A stretch of 64,000 nt of DNA from Mansonella perstans (lineage: Eukaryota > Nematoda > Chromadorea > Rhabditida > Onchocercidae). How positions within the stretch are numbered: the stretch's first letter is position 1; the number at the start of each line of letters is the position of its first letter. The DNA lies in contig JBAMDO010000579.1 of NCBI GenBank assembly GCA_037074765.1, positions 186,001-250,000 on the forward strand, given 5' to 3'. The notes under the pieces are model-generated. The model was not told the DNA's origin, made no database searches, and saw only the letters and a program-made list of their open reading frames with translations. The translations under genes and the position numbers were made by a program. Below, piece by piece: positions 26,094-38,260 of this stretch.

Positions 26094-28254
26094 TTTTTTT
26101 TTTTTTTGAAAATTTGTCTGCTAAATACTGTGCTGGCCGCTGTGAACAAACAAAAGTTGTGAAATTTCTTGTATTCGAAATTTTGAACATGGCAGTATGT
26201 TGTCTATCTCGTTTTCTAAATTCAGCAGTAATACTGATATTGTGATTTTTTACTAAAAGCATTCACGATCTAAAAAGCTTTCGGTTTTTTTGCCGCACTA
26301 TCATAAAGGGGACGTTATAATTATTATATTCGGGAAAATTTCTTTCAGCGAACTGTTCGAGAGTGAGGATACTTGACTGATGAAAATCAAGAATCAGCTA
26401 TTATTTCATCTGTGATTGATCAGCGATTTGAAAACTTTTGGGTTTTGTCCAAGTAGTTTTTCCGGATATGATCATTATTGTCAGCTAATTTCTCAAAGTT
26501 TCTAATAGATGTTAACTCTTTATGTCAAAACGTTGCCAAATTTTCAAAAATGTTTTATTCTTAATTCATACCGCAGCAAATTTATGTGCTCTTCTGTATA
26601 TTGTTTTCTTTGTTTTCGACTTAATCGTTTTTTTATTAAAACTGAGGTGACAATGTGATATCATGCAAATTCAATCAGCAGTAGAAGTCCTTGGTACCAC
26701 TTGACAAATTTAATTTTCTGTCGCAGAAGTGACACATAAAATCAGAGTTTCAAAAGGCCATAGAATGAGAATGGATAGAAGGGAAGGAGAAAAAAGTAAT
26801 GAAGTAATAACTAAAATGACTGAAAATATGTTCTTGTTAGGCCGGTATTGCGAACGAATCTTTGAGAAGGGCCAAGAATACATATGATTTCAAGCGAAGG
26901 ACTTTTTTTAAATAATGTGAATCATTACAAGAAAACTTTTTTTTTTGGAAATCAATGATAACTGGTGGGTAAACGAACGTCCAACAATTTAACATATGAT
27001 TGAATCGAAAACAGTGAGATAATGAATCCTTTCGCTTCTATTCGCATGGTTTGATTCTTGTTTCGTACGTTCGGTTTTTGTTAAATCACGTCCCTTAATT
27101 TCATATTTTTTGTTTCAGAATGTATATTACTCTAGGCTGTAAAGCCTTGTCCCTTATCCGATGAAAAAGTTGCAACCTCTCCGATCTAGTGTACGGTGGA
27201 AAAATTTGGGCGAGCTGACTCGTTGATTAATGTTGCGGGAGTTCTAATTAACGGTATAGTTTCTAACATAGAAGTTAGGAATATCACCAAACGAAATAGA
27301 TTAACGAATTGTTTTTTTAAAGGTAATATTATAAGATTTTTTAATTGGTAGTGCATCACTGAACACTCTACACAAATGTGAAAGCGTGGTGAAAATTAAC
27401 ATTTATAGCAATTTTGCGTGTGTCATGTGTCGCAGAATAAGCATAGGATGATGTCCATTTTTTGCAACAAACAAATAATTGAGCTACAAATGATAGTTTT
27501 TATAAAAACTTGCGATTTTGCTCAATGTTTTTAACCAATTTTGCCTAACCTTGCTTAATTTTGTTAGATTACAACTAAATGCAGAATGATCAATTAATTG
27601 GACATAAAAACTTCTCAAAATTATAAAACAAATCGGGATTGTAGAATTTTACATAAATCCTGTTATTCTTGCGAAATAATCTTATATTCAAAAATCCGAT
27701 GTGATCATGACAGAAGCTGCATCATTTAGGTCCAAAGTTTCTTCATTAAAACTATTAAATTTGCTGGATAAAACTGGTAAAAAAAGAGCTTTTTTGGTAA
27801 AAAAAAAAAAAAAAAAGAAAAAAAAATGTTGCTAGAACTAATTTTTTCTTGGCAAACGACAAGTCTTCATTTATTAATGGTGATCTGCTTAGAATTAGTG
27901 GTAGACGAAGCATCATGCATTCAAGATAATATTTATCACTTTGATTTCTAAGCATATTTTATACTTATAGATAATTCTCAACAAAAAAGATGAAGCATGC
28001 TAACCTTTCACCTACAACTCTTCACGCTTAAATGCGAAGAACTTCTGAAGAATTTCTAGCTCCAACGTTATTTTAGATAAGCAAGATAATAACCTGATTT
28101 TTATGCAATGTGGTTGACATATAAAATGCAGGAAGTTTAGATTTTTATAACATAAGTGATATAATATTTTAGAGATTTCTATACTACAAGTGAAATAATA
28201 TATTTGAAAAAGATAATAGAATGTTCGGTAACATTGAATTTTAGATTACTTCCA
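26094..28254. other. Convergent intergenic region between the USP/OTU gene and the pterin dehydratase
   Basis: About 2.2 kb downstream of both genes. It holds T and A homopolymers (26099-26108, 27800-27827) and no supportable coding segment. A slightly GC-richer stretch near 27120-27260 contains no recognisable protein in any frame. Confidence 0.55.
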
Positions 28255-29116
28255 CTAGCTGGATAATTTTTCTATATAAGTGGCCAGTTTGATGTCCCTT
28301 TCCGACAAGCCATTTACGTCATGGCTGCTTAGAGTCACTTCGATCTGAAATTTTTTCAAATTTTCGCATCTGAAAATTTTATATTCTGCACATAAGTAAT
28401 ATTTTATGAAACCATTTTGTTTCAAACATTTAAAGTGAAACCTTATTATATACATTGAACCATTCTGGATGATGATTCACTTTCTCCGCATACAGTGCTA
28501 CTCGTGTGATAAAACCAAATGCCTGGAAAAGATTTAAGAATTTATAAATGACAGCTGGGATTTCTTGAAAATTGGCAGAGAGAGGACTGAGAGTGAAAAT
28601 ACTTGCTTCACTAAAATTCTTGAATTGTAAATTCTTCCGAATGGCATCTCGACCTTCAACTATTTTCCATCCTTTGTCAATTAGTGGCTGCAACAACTGC
28701 TTTCTCTGTTGTTCATTTAAAATCTAAATTTGAACATTACATGCGCTAATAATGATGCAAATACAGTTCTACAGTTTATGGTTCATTAACTTTCCAACAA
28801 TTCCACTTAAATATTAGCATTTGATTAAAAGTATCGAAGTGGTAAATAAAGCTGATACAAGAGAGATACAAAAATGCCACCAAACATTGCATTTTGCAAG
28901 GCAATTTAGCGCTAATTGTTTTTGCAATTAGTCAGTGTGTTAATTGTAAAACGGATAAACAGAAATAGTGGCTAAGCGATAAAAGAAAAAAAAATACGTA
29001 AATGATAAGTGAGAATAAGTGCAGGACGCAGAAAAACTCACCATGATAACTTTTTTCGTAAGTGACGCAATGTTTGCACTGCTAGCAAAATGCCTAATGG
29101 TTGTTGATATGGCCAT
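28255..29116 (-). CDS. pcbd-1: Pterin-4a-carbinolamine dehydratase (PCD/DCoH)
   Basis: Dehydrates 4a-hydroxy-tetrahydrobiopterin so that the cofactor of the aromatic amino acid hydroxylases can be recycled. Four exons (29116-29042, 28723-28607, 28522-28442, 28344-28255) give 120 residues. The core is typical: [30 protein letters not shown] with His81/His82, NVYNK, and [12 protein letters not shown] with His99. These cover the active-site histidines of the family. Exon 1 adds 25 residues ([20 protein letters not shown], then KKVIM) with basic and hydroxylated residues and no acidic ones, like a mitochondrial presequence. Cytosolic vertebrate PCBD1 has no such extension. Intron 2 starts with GC (gaa|gcaagt): only this junction restores the conserved AFGFITR without a frameshift. 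An acceptor-like ctag sits about 10 bases before the ATG. Confidence 0.93.
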
Positions 29117-30243
29117 AGATTTAGGCTAGTTTTTACCTTCTTTTTCAGGCCTGCAATTTAAAATTGATTTGCTTTATATTCATTCATATTCCCATAAGAC
29201 TCATTGTGCTATCTGTCTGCTTATAATATCCTAGGAATGCTTAGTCGCTGCAAACTTAAATGAAAAATAACTACAATAGAAATAATGAAATTATTTGACT
29301 GCTGACTACAAACATATGTGCAATTTATATTTAAGTTTTTTATATTTTTTTATGCAACTTTTTTTTTTATTCTTATTGTTTTCATAATTGTAATAATTCT
29401 TTAACAAAAATGCTTCCTTATGTTTCCTTATAATCCTTTGTAAAGTTTTGTGAATTTTTAGCTCAAAAAAAATAAATGTTTGATTGAAGTTAGAAAAAAT
29501 TGATTCATTCAAAATATTCGAAAAGCAACATTGTTAACGTACCATATTGTTATTTATTCATTTTAATAACAACTAGTCAGTGTGTCTATCTTCTATTATT
29601 GGGACTATTAAATTCGATAAAGACATTCAAAAAATACAATAAAAAAATTTGATTCGTACAAAAATTTCATTATTACAGAATGAATAATTAGTGAAAATTA
29701 GCTAATTATAGATCATTAAAATGTTAAAATAAAAATACAAATGTTACCGATCATTGTGAAAAATTGTTAATTGAATTAATTGAAAATTGTTAATTGAAGG
29801 ATAAATCAATACAGTTTAAAAAATGAAGAGTTTTTCCGCTGCAGTAGATAAGGTTTTGCATAGAACGAAAACAGTCGTGCTGTAGATTGTCCATGGACAA
29901 TCTTTTGAGGGAAAGTGTTGAAAAGGGACGATGGGAGTAGTGGCGGACAATTAGGTTTTCCTTATTTTGGGAGGGTTTTCTCATAGTTATATATGTGGCA
30001 AGTTTAACAAGTTTATGCTATTAGTTCAACTGTATCTATTCGGGTGGGTGTTGAGCTGTTGAGCTACTCAGTTTCTGATCTGTTCCGGAAAACTGACTCA
30101 TAAGTTCACTCGATATTGGTGATATAACAAGATGTACGTATCAAGGTGTAAGTACTAAAATATTTACTGCACAGTTTGTTTTTTTTTTTTTTTTTTTTTT
30201 AAGATTTTTTTGAAAATTTTCAGTCAATTGCTGTAGTAGCAAA
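29117..30243. other. Divergent promoter region between the pterin dehydratase and pabp-2
   Basis: 1.1 kb between two divergent starts. It includes a T run at about 30179-30200 and a tttcag acceptor at 30218-30223, 20 bases before the pabp-2 ATG and a good candidate spliced-leader or 5'UTR acceptor. Nothing else is recognised. Confidence 0.55.
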
Positions 30244-31832
30244 ATGGCTACAGGGACGCAAGCAGATGAGGGTGATATTCGTATCGAGGAAGATGATATA
30301 TTGGATAATGGTAGTGATCTGCTTACTTCAACAGATCATATGAGTGAAGATCCAGTAAGTTTGTTTCATCAGTATTTTTTACAGCATGATATGGCTTAAT
30401 TTTTTAATTTTATGCTTATCCATGCTTATCTTTTCATACGTTACTAAATAATTAATAAATAAATGTAGGAGTTGTTGATTTTACTCAAAGCCAAAACATG
30501 TCAAGCTATTAATGTTTTTTGTTAACTGCTCTATAGTTGCTTAGTGAAAATAATCTTGCGTTAAAAATTTTCTACGGTGCCATTTCATAAACAGTCTGTT
30601 TCGGATTATCTTATACTATATTTAATGGATATGTTTAGGATATGGAGGCTTTAACAAATCGGATGAAAGAAATTGAAGAGGAAGCTCAATTAATACGCCA
30701 AATGCAAAGTGATGTTGAAAAGCAAATGAATATGAGCACTGGCAGTAATACTTCCCAAAGTGTGGCTTCGATTGAAGATAAAATTGAAGCAGATAGTAGA
30801 TCCGTTTACGTGGGGAATGTATGCATTTGCATTTCTATTTATATTTTCCTTTTTTAATCTTCAAATCTTACTGCATTGCTAAATTTCTATAAGATTTGAT
30901 TTTTCTTTAACCTTACTTATTCTGTTATTACAGGTTGATTATTGTTCAACTGCAGAGGAACTGGAAGCTCATTTTCATGGCTGCGGTTCCGTAAATAGAG
31001 TGACAATCTTAACGGATAAATTTACTGGTCATCCTAAAGGGTATATGCTTTTATTGCTTCATACTTATATTAGTCAGCCTTATGTTATAAAAAAGGCTGA
31101 ATTTCTGGAGTTTTTGTTATATTCAAAAATATGGAATTAAATTTCAAATGTAATTAGTTCCTTACATTTTTCTAGTTGAATTAAAGAAATGATTTTATTT
31201 TTTAATCATTTCCAAAAACATCCTGTTTATAACAGAATATTTTTTTATTATAGATATTTAAGTAAATATCAGTTGTATCTTGTTTTCAGATTTGCTTATA
31301 TTGAATTTGCTGATAAAGAAGCTGTGCAGACTGCTTTAGCTCTTGATGAATCATTGTTCCGAGGCCGCCAAATTAAAGCTAGTTTCTTACAAAAACTTTA
31401 CAAAAAAGATTAATGAGTGACTTGTTTTCCTTGCAAAAAAGAATAGTGAATGGCTTATTTTCCTTCTTGTCCTGAAATTTAATACATGAGCAGTTTTCAG
31501 GTTTGTGCCAAACGAACAAATCGGCCTGGTGTAAGTACCACAAACCGACCGCCGCGTGCTCGTGGCCGTGGAGGTGCTCGTGTAGTCGTAAAATACATTT
31601 ATGCAGGTTATCGGGCTAGGCGACCACCAAGGTAGTATTTAATAGCAACTGAAATTTCTAACCAAATTTTATAGATTTGTTATTCGCATGTTTCTTTTTG
31701 GTTTGGATGCTTATTTTAAGTTCATATTTGAAATCCGAGTAATTTTCTGACGAATTTCATTTTGATTTCAGTTTTGTTGTATTATCAACTTTGATTTATT
31801 TCAGGCGTCGTGGAGTTTTCGCTCCATACTAA
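30244..31832 (+). CDS. pabp-2: Nuclear poly(A)-binding protein 2 (PABPN1 family)
   Basis: Binds nascent poly(A) tails in the nucleus, stimulates poly(A) polymerase and helps set tail length. Six exons (30244-30354, 30639-30818, 30934-31040, 31290-31377, 31501-31631, 31805-31832) give 214 residues. The N-terminus is acidic ([13 protein letters not shown]). A coiled-coil helix follows, [20 protein letters not shown]. The single RRM has RNP2 (VYVGNVDY, from about residue 93) and RNP1 (GFAYIEFA, from about 133). The C-terminus is Arg-rich ([29 protein letters not shown]), as needed for oligomerisation and nuclear import in the family. There is no polyalanine tract, unlike the human protein. Intron 4 must begin with GC (aaa|gctagt), since the next exon opens with [10 protein letters not shown] directly after RGRQIK. 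Retaining this intron would end the protein 11 residues after RGRQIK. Confidence 0.96.
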
Positions 31833-34800
31833 GCATAGTTTTGATGCTATCTAAATGGCAGAGAAAGCATCGATCATATCATACCATTATTTGAATTTGG
31901 CGTGTAGGACTTAGTGATGTGTTTTCGTTACAATCTGCTATCCATATTCTTCACACTATTTCGTTGGTTGTATTTTATGAATTAGCTGTTGCTGTTTTCC
32001 TGATTTTATTTTTTGAATCAGTTTTGCCTCTTTGAGGAATTTGAATTAATTCCGGTGTGGTTTTAGATTGGAATTATTTATTTACAATGTAGTGAAATCA
32101 TTTCAATTACAATAATATAGATAAAATTGAGTGTTTTTTGGTCTTATTTAGTTGAAGCGAAATGCATAACGGCACCAGATATTATTTCGAATTCAAGGAA
32201 CTAAATTGCCGATTCGGTTTTAAAGTTAATTCATGTTATTTTTTGGAAAATAAGCAGTACAAAACTTTTCATCTTAATTGTGGTTGTATAATTTTTTACA
32301 TCGCAATTAAGAATAGAGCTCACTTGGTCCTTGTATTGTACTACATAATATACACCTCATTTTTCTCAACACCGCAATCTACGGTTGTATTAGTATATTT
32401 TTAATTTAAGCTGTTATTGATAATCATGTTCTATTATTACTATTTTCATAAATAGAAGGATTTGAAATTTCTTTTTCTGAAACTGTTCTTGTTCTTTTGT
32501 AATTTTGATAATTCTTTTATTTTTTTATTGTGGCATTGTTGTCAGCTCTCATTTTTTAACAGATTGATCGTGATTATTGTTATTGTTGTATAAGAATATG
32601 TATTTTCAAAACAAATTTGTTTCATTTTATCAAAAAGATGCCTTTCAGGCATAAACATTGCGCATGTAAGATTTTCTTTAAAGGTGGAAGGAAGTTTGTA
32701 ACTTTTTAGCAATAGGATTTTTGACAATTTCATTTTCTAACCTTTCCTTAAGTGGGCTGTTTTCCAGTGTAAAATTGGGTTTATCGTAGAGCTAGAAATT
32801 TCATTTTGAAATTGATCTTCACTTTCGCGAAACTTGGCACTATTTTTCTTCTAAAAGCAAGCCAAAAATAATGCATGACTAAGAAGTTATCTTGAATGGC
32901 GAGAAATAGAATTTGATTTTGGCGAAAAAAATTAAGAAATGCGTAATAGATTGCAGTATTATACTTTGGTTGGTTTTTCTGACTTTATTAATTGTTTATT
33001 GAGAGAAGAGTTGTAAAGTGTGGTGGATGTTTTCACGGTAAATGGCGTAATAAACTGCAATTTCCTTGGAATTCTGTTGGACTAAAACCTTTTCGTTTTT
33101 GAGGTTTTGTGTAATTTGAGCAGCGTAAATCAAAATAGATTCTACTTTTTTATTAATGGGAACCATTGTGCCTGGACATTTTGTTTTTGGAAGAGAAGTT
33201 ATTTTTAAATATTCGAAAGTATTCCTTTACATTAAAATTTAATGTTTACTTCAATACAAGTTCCCGAAGAGTGTAGTTTGGTGTTTTAGGAGGTTTGAAT
33301 ACGAATTTTTGAATTTATTAATACAATGAACATACTTGAGGAAATTTGATCTGAATTGAATTATTTTTCTTTTCCATAATTAAACGTTCCTCAAAAGATT
33401 GGAATTTAAGGTGCTCCAAGTCGATTAAAAAACGTTGCATTAACAATTATGAATCTATCATCGTCTGTTTCCAAGAAGCCCTTCGATAATTAACAAAATC
33501 TTATGATTGTCGCTGGTTTGGTATATCTGAGCGGTAACAAGGATAAACCTCGTAAATTTCGGATAAATCCTGTTGTTTTCATTCAAAAGTTTCTCCAGTA
33601 AAATCTATGACTTATAACCACTGAGCGTGAATTTACTTCTTCATGCAGCATTCATCAAGTTCACATTCAAATTTAAAGAGTATTTGACCGCATAATATAA
33701 TACAAACCATAAAAACCTGTTCTCGACTGATTTTGCTGACTGCAAAGATTACTAGACCTCTCTGTGATTATTTGCTCCTTCCAAAAAATTCAAACTATTA
33801 TAATCTTTAGTTTTAAAACCATTAGAAAAAAAATCTCACATGAAACAGTTGTGATATATGGCTTATCCCATAATCATTTTATAGAAATTATTAATTAGAT
33901 TCTATTTCGTTTATAGTGAAAGAAATTCTTTGACATAGTTTAATGAAAACCCAAAATTTTGTTGTCAATTAATTCTCTATAATTCATTTTTACTCATTTT
34001 ATTGACAAACATTTTTTAGGAAAGAAATTTTGTCAGTAAGGTGATTTCTGCTGCAAAGTAGATTTTGGATCTTTAAATTGAAAATAACTTCAGAAATACG
34101 AAAACTTCATCAACAATTTAACAATTTGAAATATAGTTGCTTGCGCTCCATTTCCATTGTATTTTGAATTTTTATAATTTAATTTTTAAACTATGTCTCA
34201 TTGTATTTCTACATCTCTCACCAAAAATTTTCAAAACAAATTAGAACAATTTATATAAACAGTGATACTGATGAGATTGCATCTCATTAGTATTTAGTTT
34301 TCAGACTACCTGAAGCTTTGAAGATATCAGTGCCATATCATTTAATGCAGTGCAGTGATAAGGCATTTTAATTTAATCGACAGGAAATAGGGCATTCTAA
34401 TTTAATCGACAGAAAAAAGTAAAAATTAAGAGTGGGAAAAGTGAAATAAGTAAAAAATAGGAGTGGAAGAAGTAAGTTTTGTTCTCTAAATCTATATTAA
34501 TTCTAGACTTTCTCTGAAACCAATTAAAAAAAAAAATTAAAAATAAGTAGATTTTGTGAAGGAGAGAGTTTAAATGATTAGTTTGAAGTAATATGAACAC
34601 AAATGAAAATTTGTAACAAGATAATTTGGGTCACGAGATGAATGCCTACTACTTGCATTAAAAAATAAACTTTATGCTATTTACTACTGTAATTACCTCG
34701 GTTGTCATCGAGTACTACCAATGAATTAAGACATAACCTTAATTCAAATTATAAAAAGTTTGTCTTAATTTCGATTCTTCTTGAACTTATTTAATATGCA

Positions 34801-36515
34801 GTTTTGCCAGATAAAGCAATTTTCTAGCACTATTCTTGTTGTCCAAGTTTTGTATATTATCTTACTGCAGCCATTGCATAGATTTTAGAATTACATTTCC
34901 AACCAATCGAAGCACCAATTCAGGACAAATTACTGAGTTTAGAATTATCTCGAATAAAGCTCAAATTTTTTTATGCAACAATAGCAAAGTGCTTAGCCTG
35001 CGATGTATTATGGCTTAAGATCAGAGAACGCACTAGTCGAAATTTATATTTTAAATTATTTTCCACTTAAATGAATCTTTCCAAGCATTTTATTATACGA
35101 AATCAAGCTGTAGATTGCCGAAATATCAATTTTCGACATGCTGTTTTACTGATTGAAGCGTCACTATCCTTTTTTGAATTCATCTTTGATTTAAATTTCA
35201 TTTTTTTAAAACCGAATAGCAGGACCATATGTTTCAAATCTTTGAGTTTTTGCTTCAGACGCTGTACAGTGAATAGTTTTGTTCGAATATAGTGAATTAG
35301 GAAAATTGGCAAATGTAATTTCACTCTTCAAATCACGGTATTGATTAAAGGTTCAGTTTCAGATCTATATAATCCTAATTTCAAACAAAATTACTTGCAA
35401 TCTTAGTTTCAAATGAAATCGTTTGAGATGTTATGTTAGTATCATTAGAGCATAGCAGCAATGGCTATTTCAATTACAAACTTAATTGAATTTGTTGAAC
35501 TTTCTCAAATGTTCGAATCAAAATTTTAGTATATTTTTCGTTAACAAAGAGCATAGTTCCAGATATATTGGCTTTTTACTAAGTCGAAAACTTCAATATA
35601 ATATTGATAAAGATCGTCATTATTCTTGAAGTTATATTTCAGACATATCATGATTGAGTCTTGAATTCTTGATGCTTGACATCTAATTTTATTTAAAATA
35701 TTTGTCCTATGATCCATTTGCTTGCATAAACATAAATGAATTTTGTTTGATTCAACATTTGGTCTTAAATTTACTGTTAGTAGAAATACTTTTCTCTTCA
35801 CAAAAAGTCATTAAATTTTCAGGTTAAATTAAAACATTAAACTCAAACTTTCAAGTAATGTTCCTTGAGATCGGTTTGAACTTTACTTTTTTTTGATTTC
35901 TGATGAATTGTGATAAATTCGATAAAGTCTGATTTTATCGGCCCTGAAAATATCTATCGTTATTCCTTTTCCTTTTCAATTTATTCTTTTCAACTTTTCT
36001 AACATCATTTTTCACTTGTTCTTCATTCGTTTCGATAATATTGTGTCTCTAACGATTTTTCTATATGCCCTAGAGAAGGATACAGCGAAGCTTGGCAATA
36101 AAGCAATTTATAAAATCAAATTGCATAAATCCCATTTCATTGCAATAGCTTATTTGATAAGTACCCTTCTAGCATGCTGTCAAAAATCATTTTACACTAC
36201 TCACAAATGAAAATAGAAATAAAAATGAGGCTTTGTATTAATGATAAATACCAATCGATAATTGCTAGAAAGCCAATAGAAATCGAAAAATTAAGTGGCC
36301 TAGTAGGAAATTAAAAAAAAAAATCTGATAGGAAAAATTAAGCCGAACTATCAAGCTTTAAGCAACCTATCACTTAATTGACATTGCTATGCGACAACAA
36401 ATGGTATGACAGATTTCCAACGAGATCTAAGTGCACTTCTTACGACCCCACAACCACTTAATGTCGATATTGAACACTTGAAATCATTTAGCACAAATCT
36501 AGAAGTTCTGGGTAG

Positions 36516-36544
36516 TGTGCACTAGGCGGTAACCCTAGTACACA
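36516..36544. repeat. Short inverted repeat
   Basis: The 11-base arms tgtgcactagg and cctagtacaca pair with one mismatch around a 7-base loop. They sit in a locally GC-richer stretch of the gene desert. Function unknown. Confidence 0.6.
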
Positions 36545-37275
36545 ATAGTTATTCAATGGAACTTGAAACTTTATTCATGTTATTTAGCTTAATTGCTTTT
36601 TAACACAAAAAAATGAACGAATATGCATGAACATAGTTTAATGCACATAGGTTTCTTCTGAGTTCTACACTTACCTGAGATTAGTCGAGATTTCTTGATA
36701 AAATGTGGCAAATAATTTTTAAAAAATCATTTGTAAGACTTAATAATTTGGAACAAAATCTTTTTGTTTCTTAAAATTAAACTATAAAATCCACTGTCAA
36801 ATAGATTGGAGATATTTTAGAAATTTCAACCAAATTTAACATATTTCATTGATTAAAAACTTTTTTTTTTCATCCATTCTCAAATTTATGTCTTTTGTTT
36901 AATTTGCCTGATTACTTTACCTATTTCTTTAATTTACCTGTTCGTTGCTCCTTATGCTTTTTTTCGATTCTAAAAAAAAACGTTAGTAGAGTAAGTGTTG
37001 AAACTGTGAGATCGATCAAATTTACCTTTACTCAGATATATAGGTCAATTATATTTTGATATCTAGAAAAGTTTCTGCATACTAAAACATAGCTATGAAG
37101 AAAACAATTACATATCGGAAAAAAAAATGAATTTCCGATTATTATTTATTTTAATATTAATTCTTTTCAAATAGATTACATTTCAATAAATTGTAAGATA
37201 ATTTATAGTTTGAAAGAAAGTAAACTATCCAATAGATTGCTCTGTTTAAATTTTAATAAAATTAATACCTTTCAT

Positions 37276-37520
37276 TTGGTATATTTGGTATATCAACATT
37301 TGGTATATATTTATATATTTAACATTTGGTATATATTTATATATTTAACATTTGGTATATATTATATTTGGTATATATTTGGTATATTATATTTGGTATA
37401 TTTGGTATATCAACATTTGGTATATATTTATATATTTAACACTTGGTATATATTATATTTGGTACATATTTGGTATATTATATTTGGTATATTTGGTATA
37501 TTTTGGTATTTCATTTGGTA
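37276..37520. repeat. tttggtatat microsatellite-like tandem array
   Basis: About 245 bases are built from variants of tttggtatat with tatatttatatatttaac interruptions, in a nested higher-order pattern. Its translation gives Leu/Val/Tyr/Ile-rich frames (LVYLVYQ and similar), which are repeat artefacts rather than genes. Confidence 0.9.
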
Positions 37521-37681
37521 TATTCCGTGCAAATTTTATTGTTGGATTTATTTGAAGAATGAAATGAACGAATATTTTTTAAAAAATGATTGCTATTCTC
37601 TCCATTGAAAAGTAGAAAATGATTGAAAGGTTCCAATTTGCGTAGAAAAGTAATTTTAACGTTTAAAATTGCGCCTTAACT

Positions 37682-37755
37682 GTGATATTGGTCTCATAAG
37701 GAATATATTAGAGAATCAGAATGATATTGGTCTCATAAGGAATATATTAGAGAAT
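37682..37755. repeat. 39-bp tandem duplication
   Basis: Two nearly identical copies of a 39-base unit that begins tgatattggtctcataag, one starting near 37683 and the next near 37722. Confidence 0.88.
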
Positions 37756-37900
37756 GAGAGTTAATTTTTCTCTATGGTGAAGACTGGTTCTTTTCTAGAT
37801 TGTTGTGCGGGGTAAGTTCGGGGTCTTTTCTAGGTTTTTGTTCGGGATAAGCGATTACGGGGGATTGTAGGTTTCTTGCTTTGTAAATATTGATATGCTG

Positions 37901-37985
37901 AGGTAGTTGAAGATCTAATACTTAGTTGTTGAGATAGTTGAAGATCTAATACTTAGTAGTTGAGATAGTTGAGGATCTAATACTT
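37901..37985. repeat. About 31-bp unit repeated three times
   Basis: Three copies of a unit containing gttgaagatctaatactta (the third has gag for aag). They lie 150 bases beyond the 39-bp duplication. Confidence 0.85.
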
Positions 37986-38260
37986 CAGATCTACTTTGTT
38001 TTCATCTAATCAAATGTTTATAATTTAAAATTTGCATCGAATCTTCATCTTTTTATCAATTAGCTGTAAGATAAAATCATATAGCAAACATTGCAAAAGA
38101 AAAATATTTTGATAAATAAGAGCACGTAGTTTTTTTGAGCTAACTAATGAAATGATTTGATGGAATGAGCTAAGATACAATGAATATCATTGAATAGTCA
38201 TAATTTTGAATTTTATTTTTGAAATTTTAATCACTACCTCCATTATAGAAAGTGCGGAAA

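Larger units (their letters stand above)
31833..38260. other. Gene desert with tandem repeats
   Basis: 6.4 kb between the pabp-2 stop codon and the BLCAP start. The first part is probably pabp-2 3'UTR. Short frames occur, but overlapping ones on both strands near 35071-35324 show no family match and behave like chance ORFs. A 29-base unit is duplicated at about 34362-34411, and repeat patches at 37276-37985 are listed separately. A near-perfect 11-bp hairpin lies at 36516-36544. Confidence 0.6.

Noticed and set aside
31189..31413. pabp-2 ending after RGRQIK with 11 novel residues
   Set aside because: The exon at 31501 continues exactly as in the family. The short form is kept only as a possible retained-intron product.
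35071..35324. Overlapping open frames on both strands
   Set aside because: AT-rich chance frames without conserved content, splice context or neighbours that make sense.
37210..37608. 132-codon open frame rich in Tyr, Val and Ile
   Set aside because: It is the translation of the tttggtatat array; parallel frames are open too.
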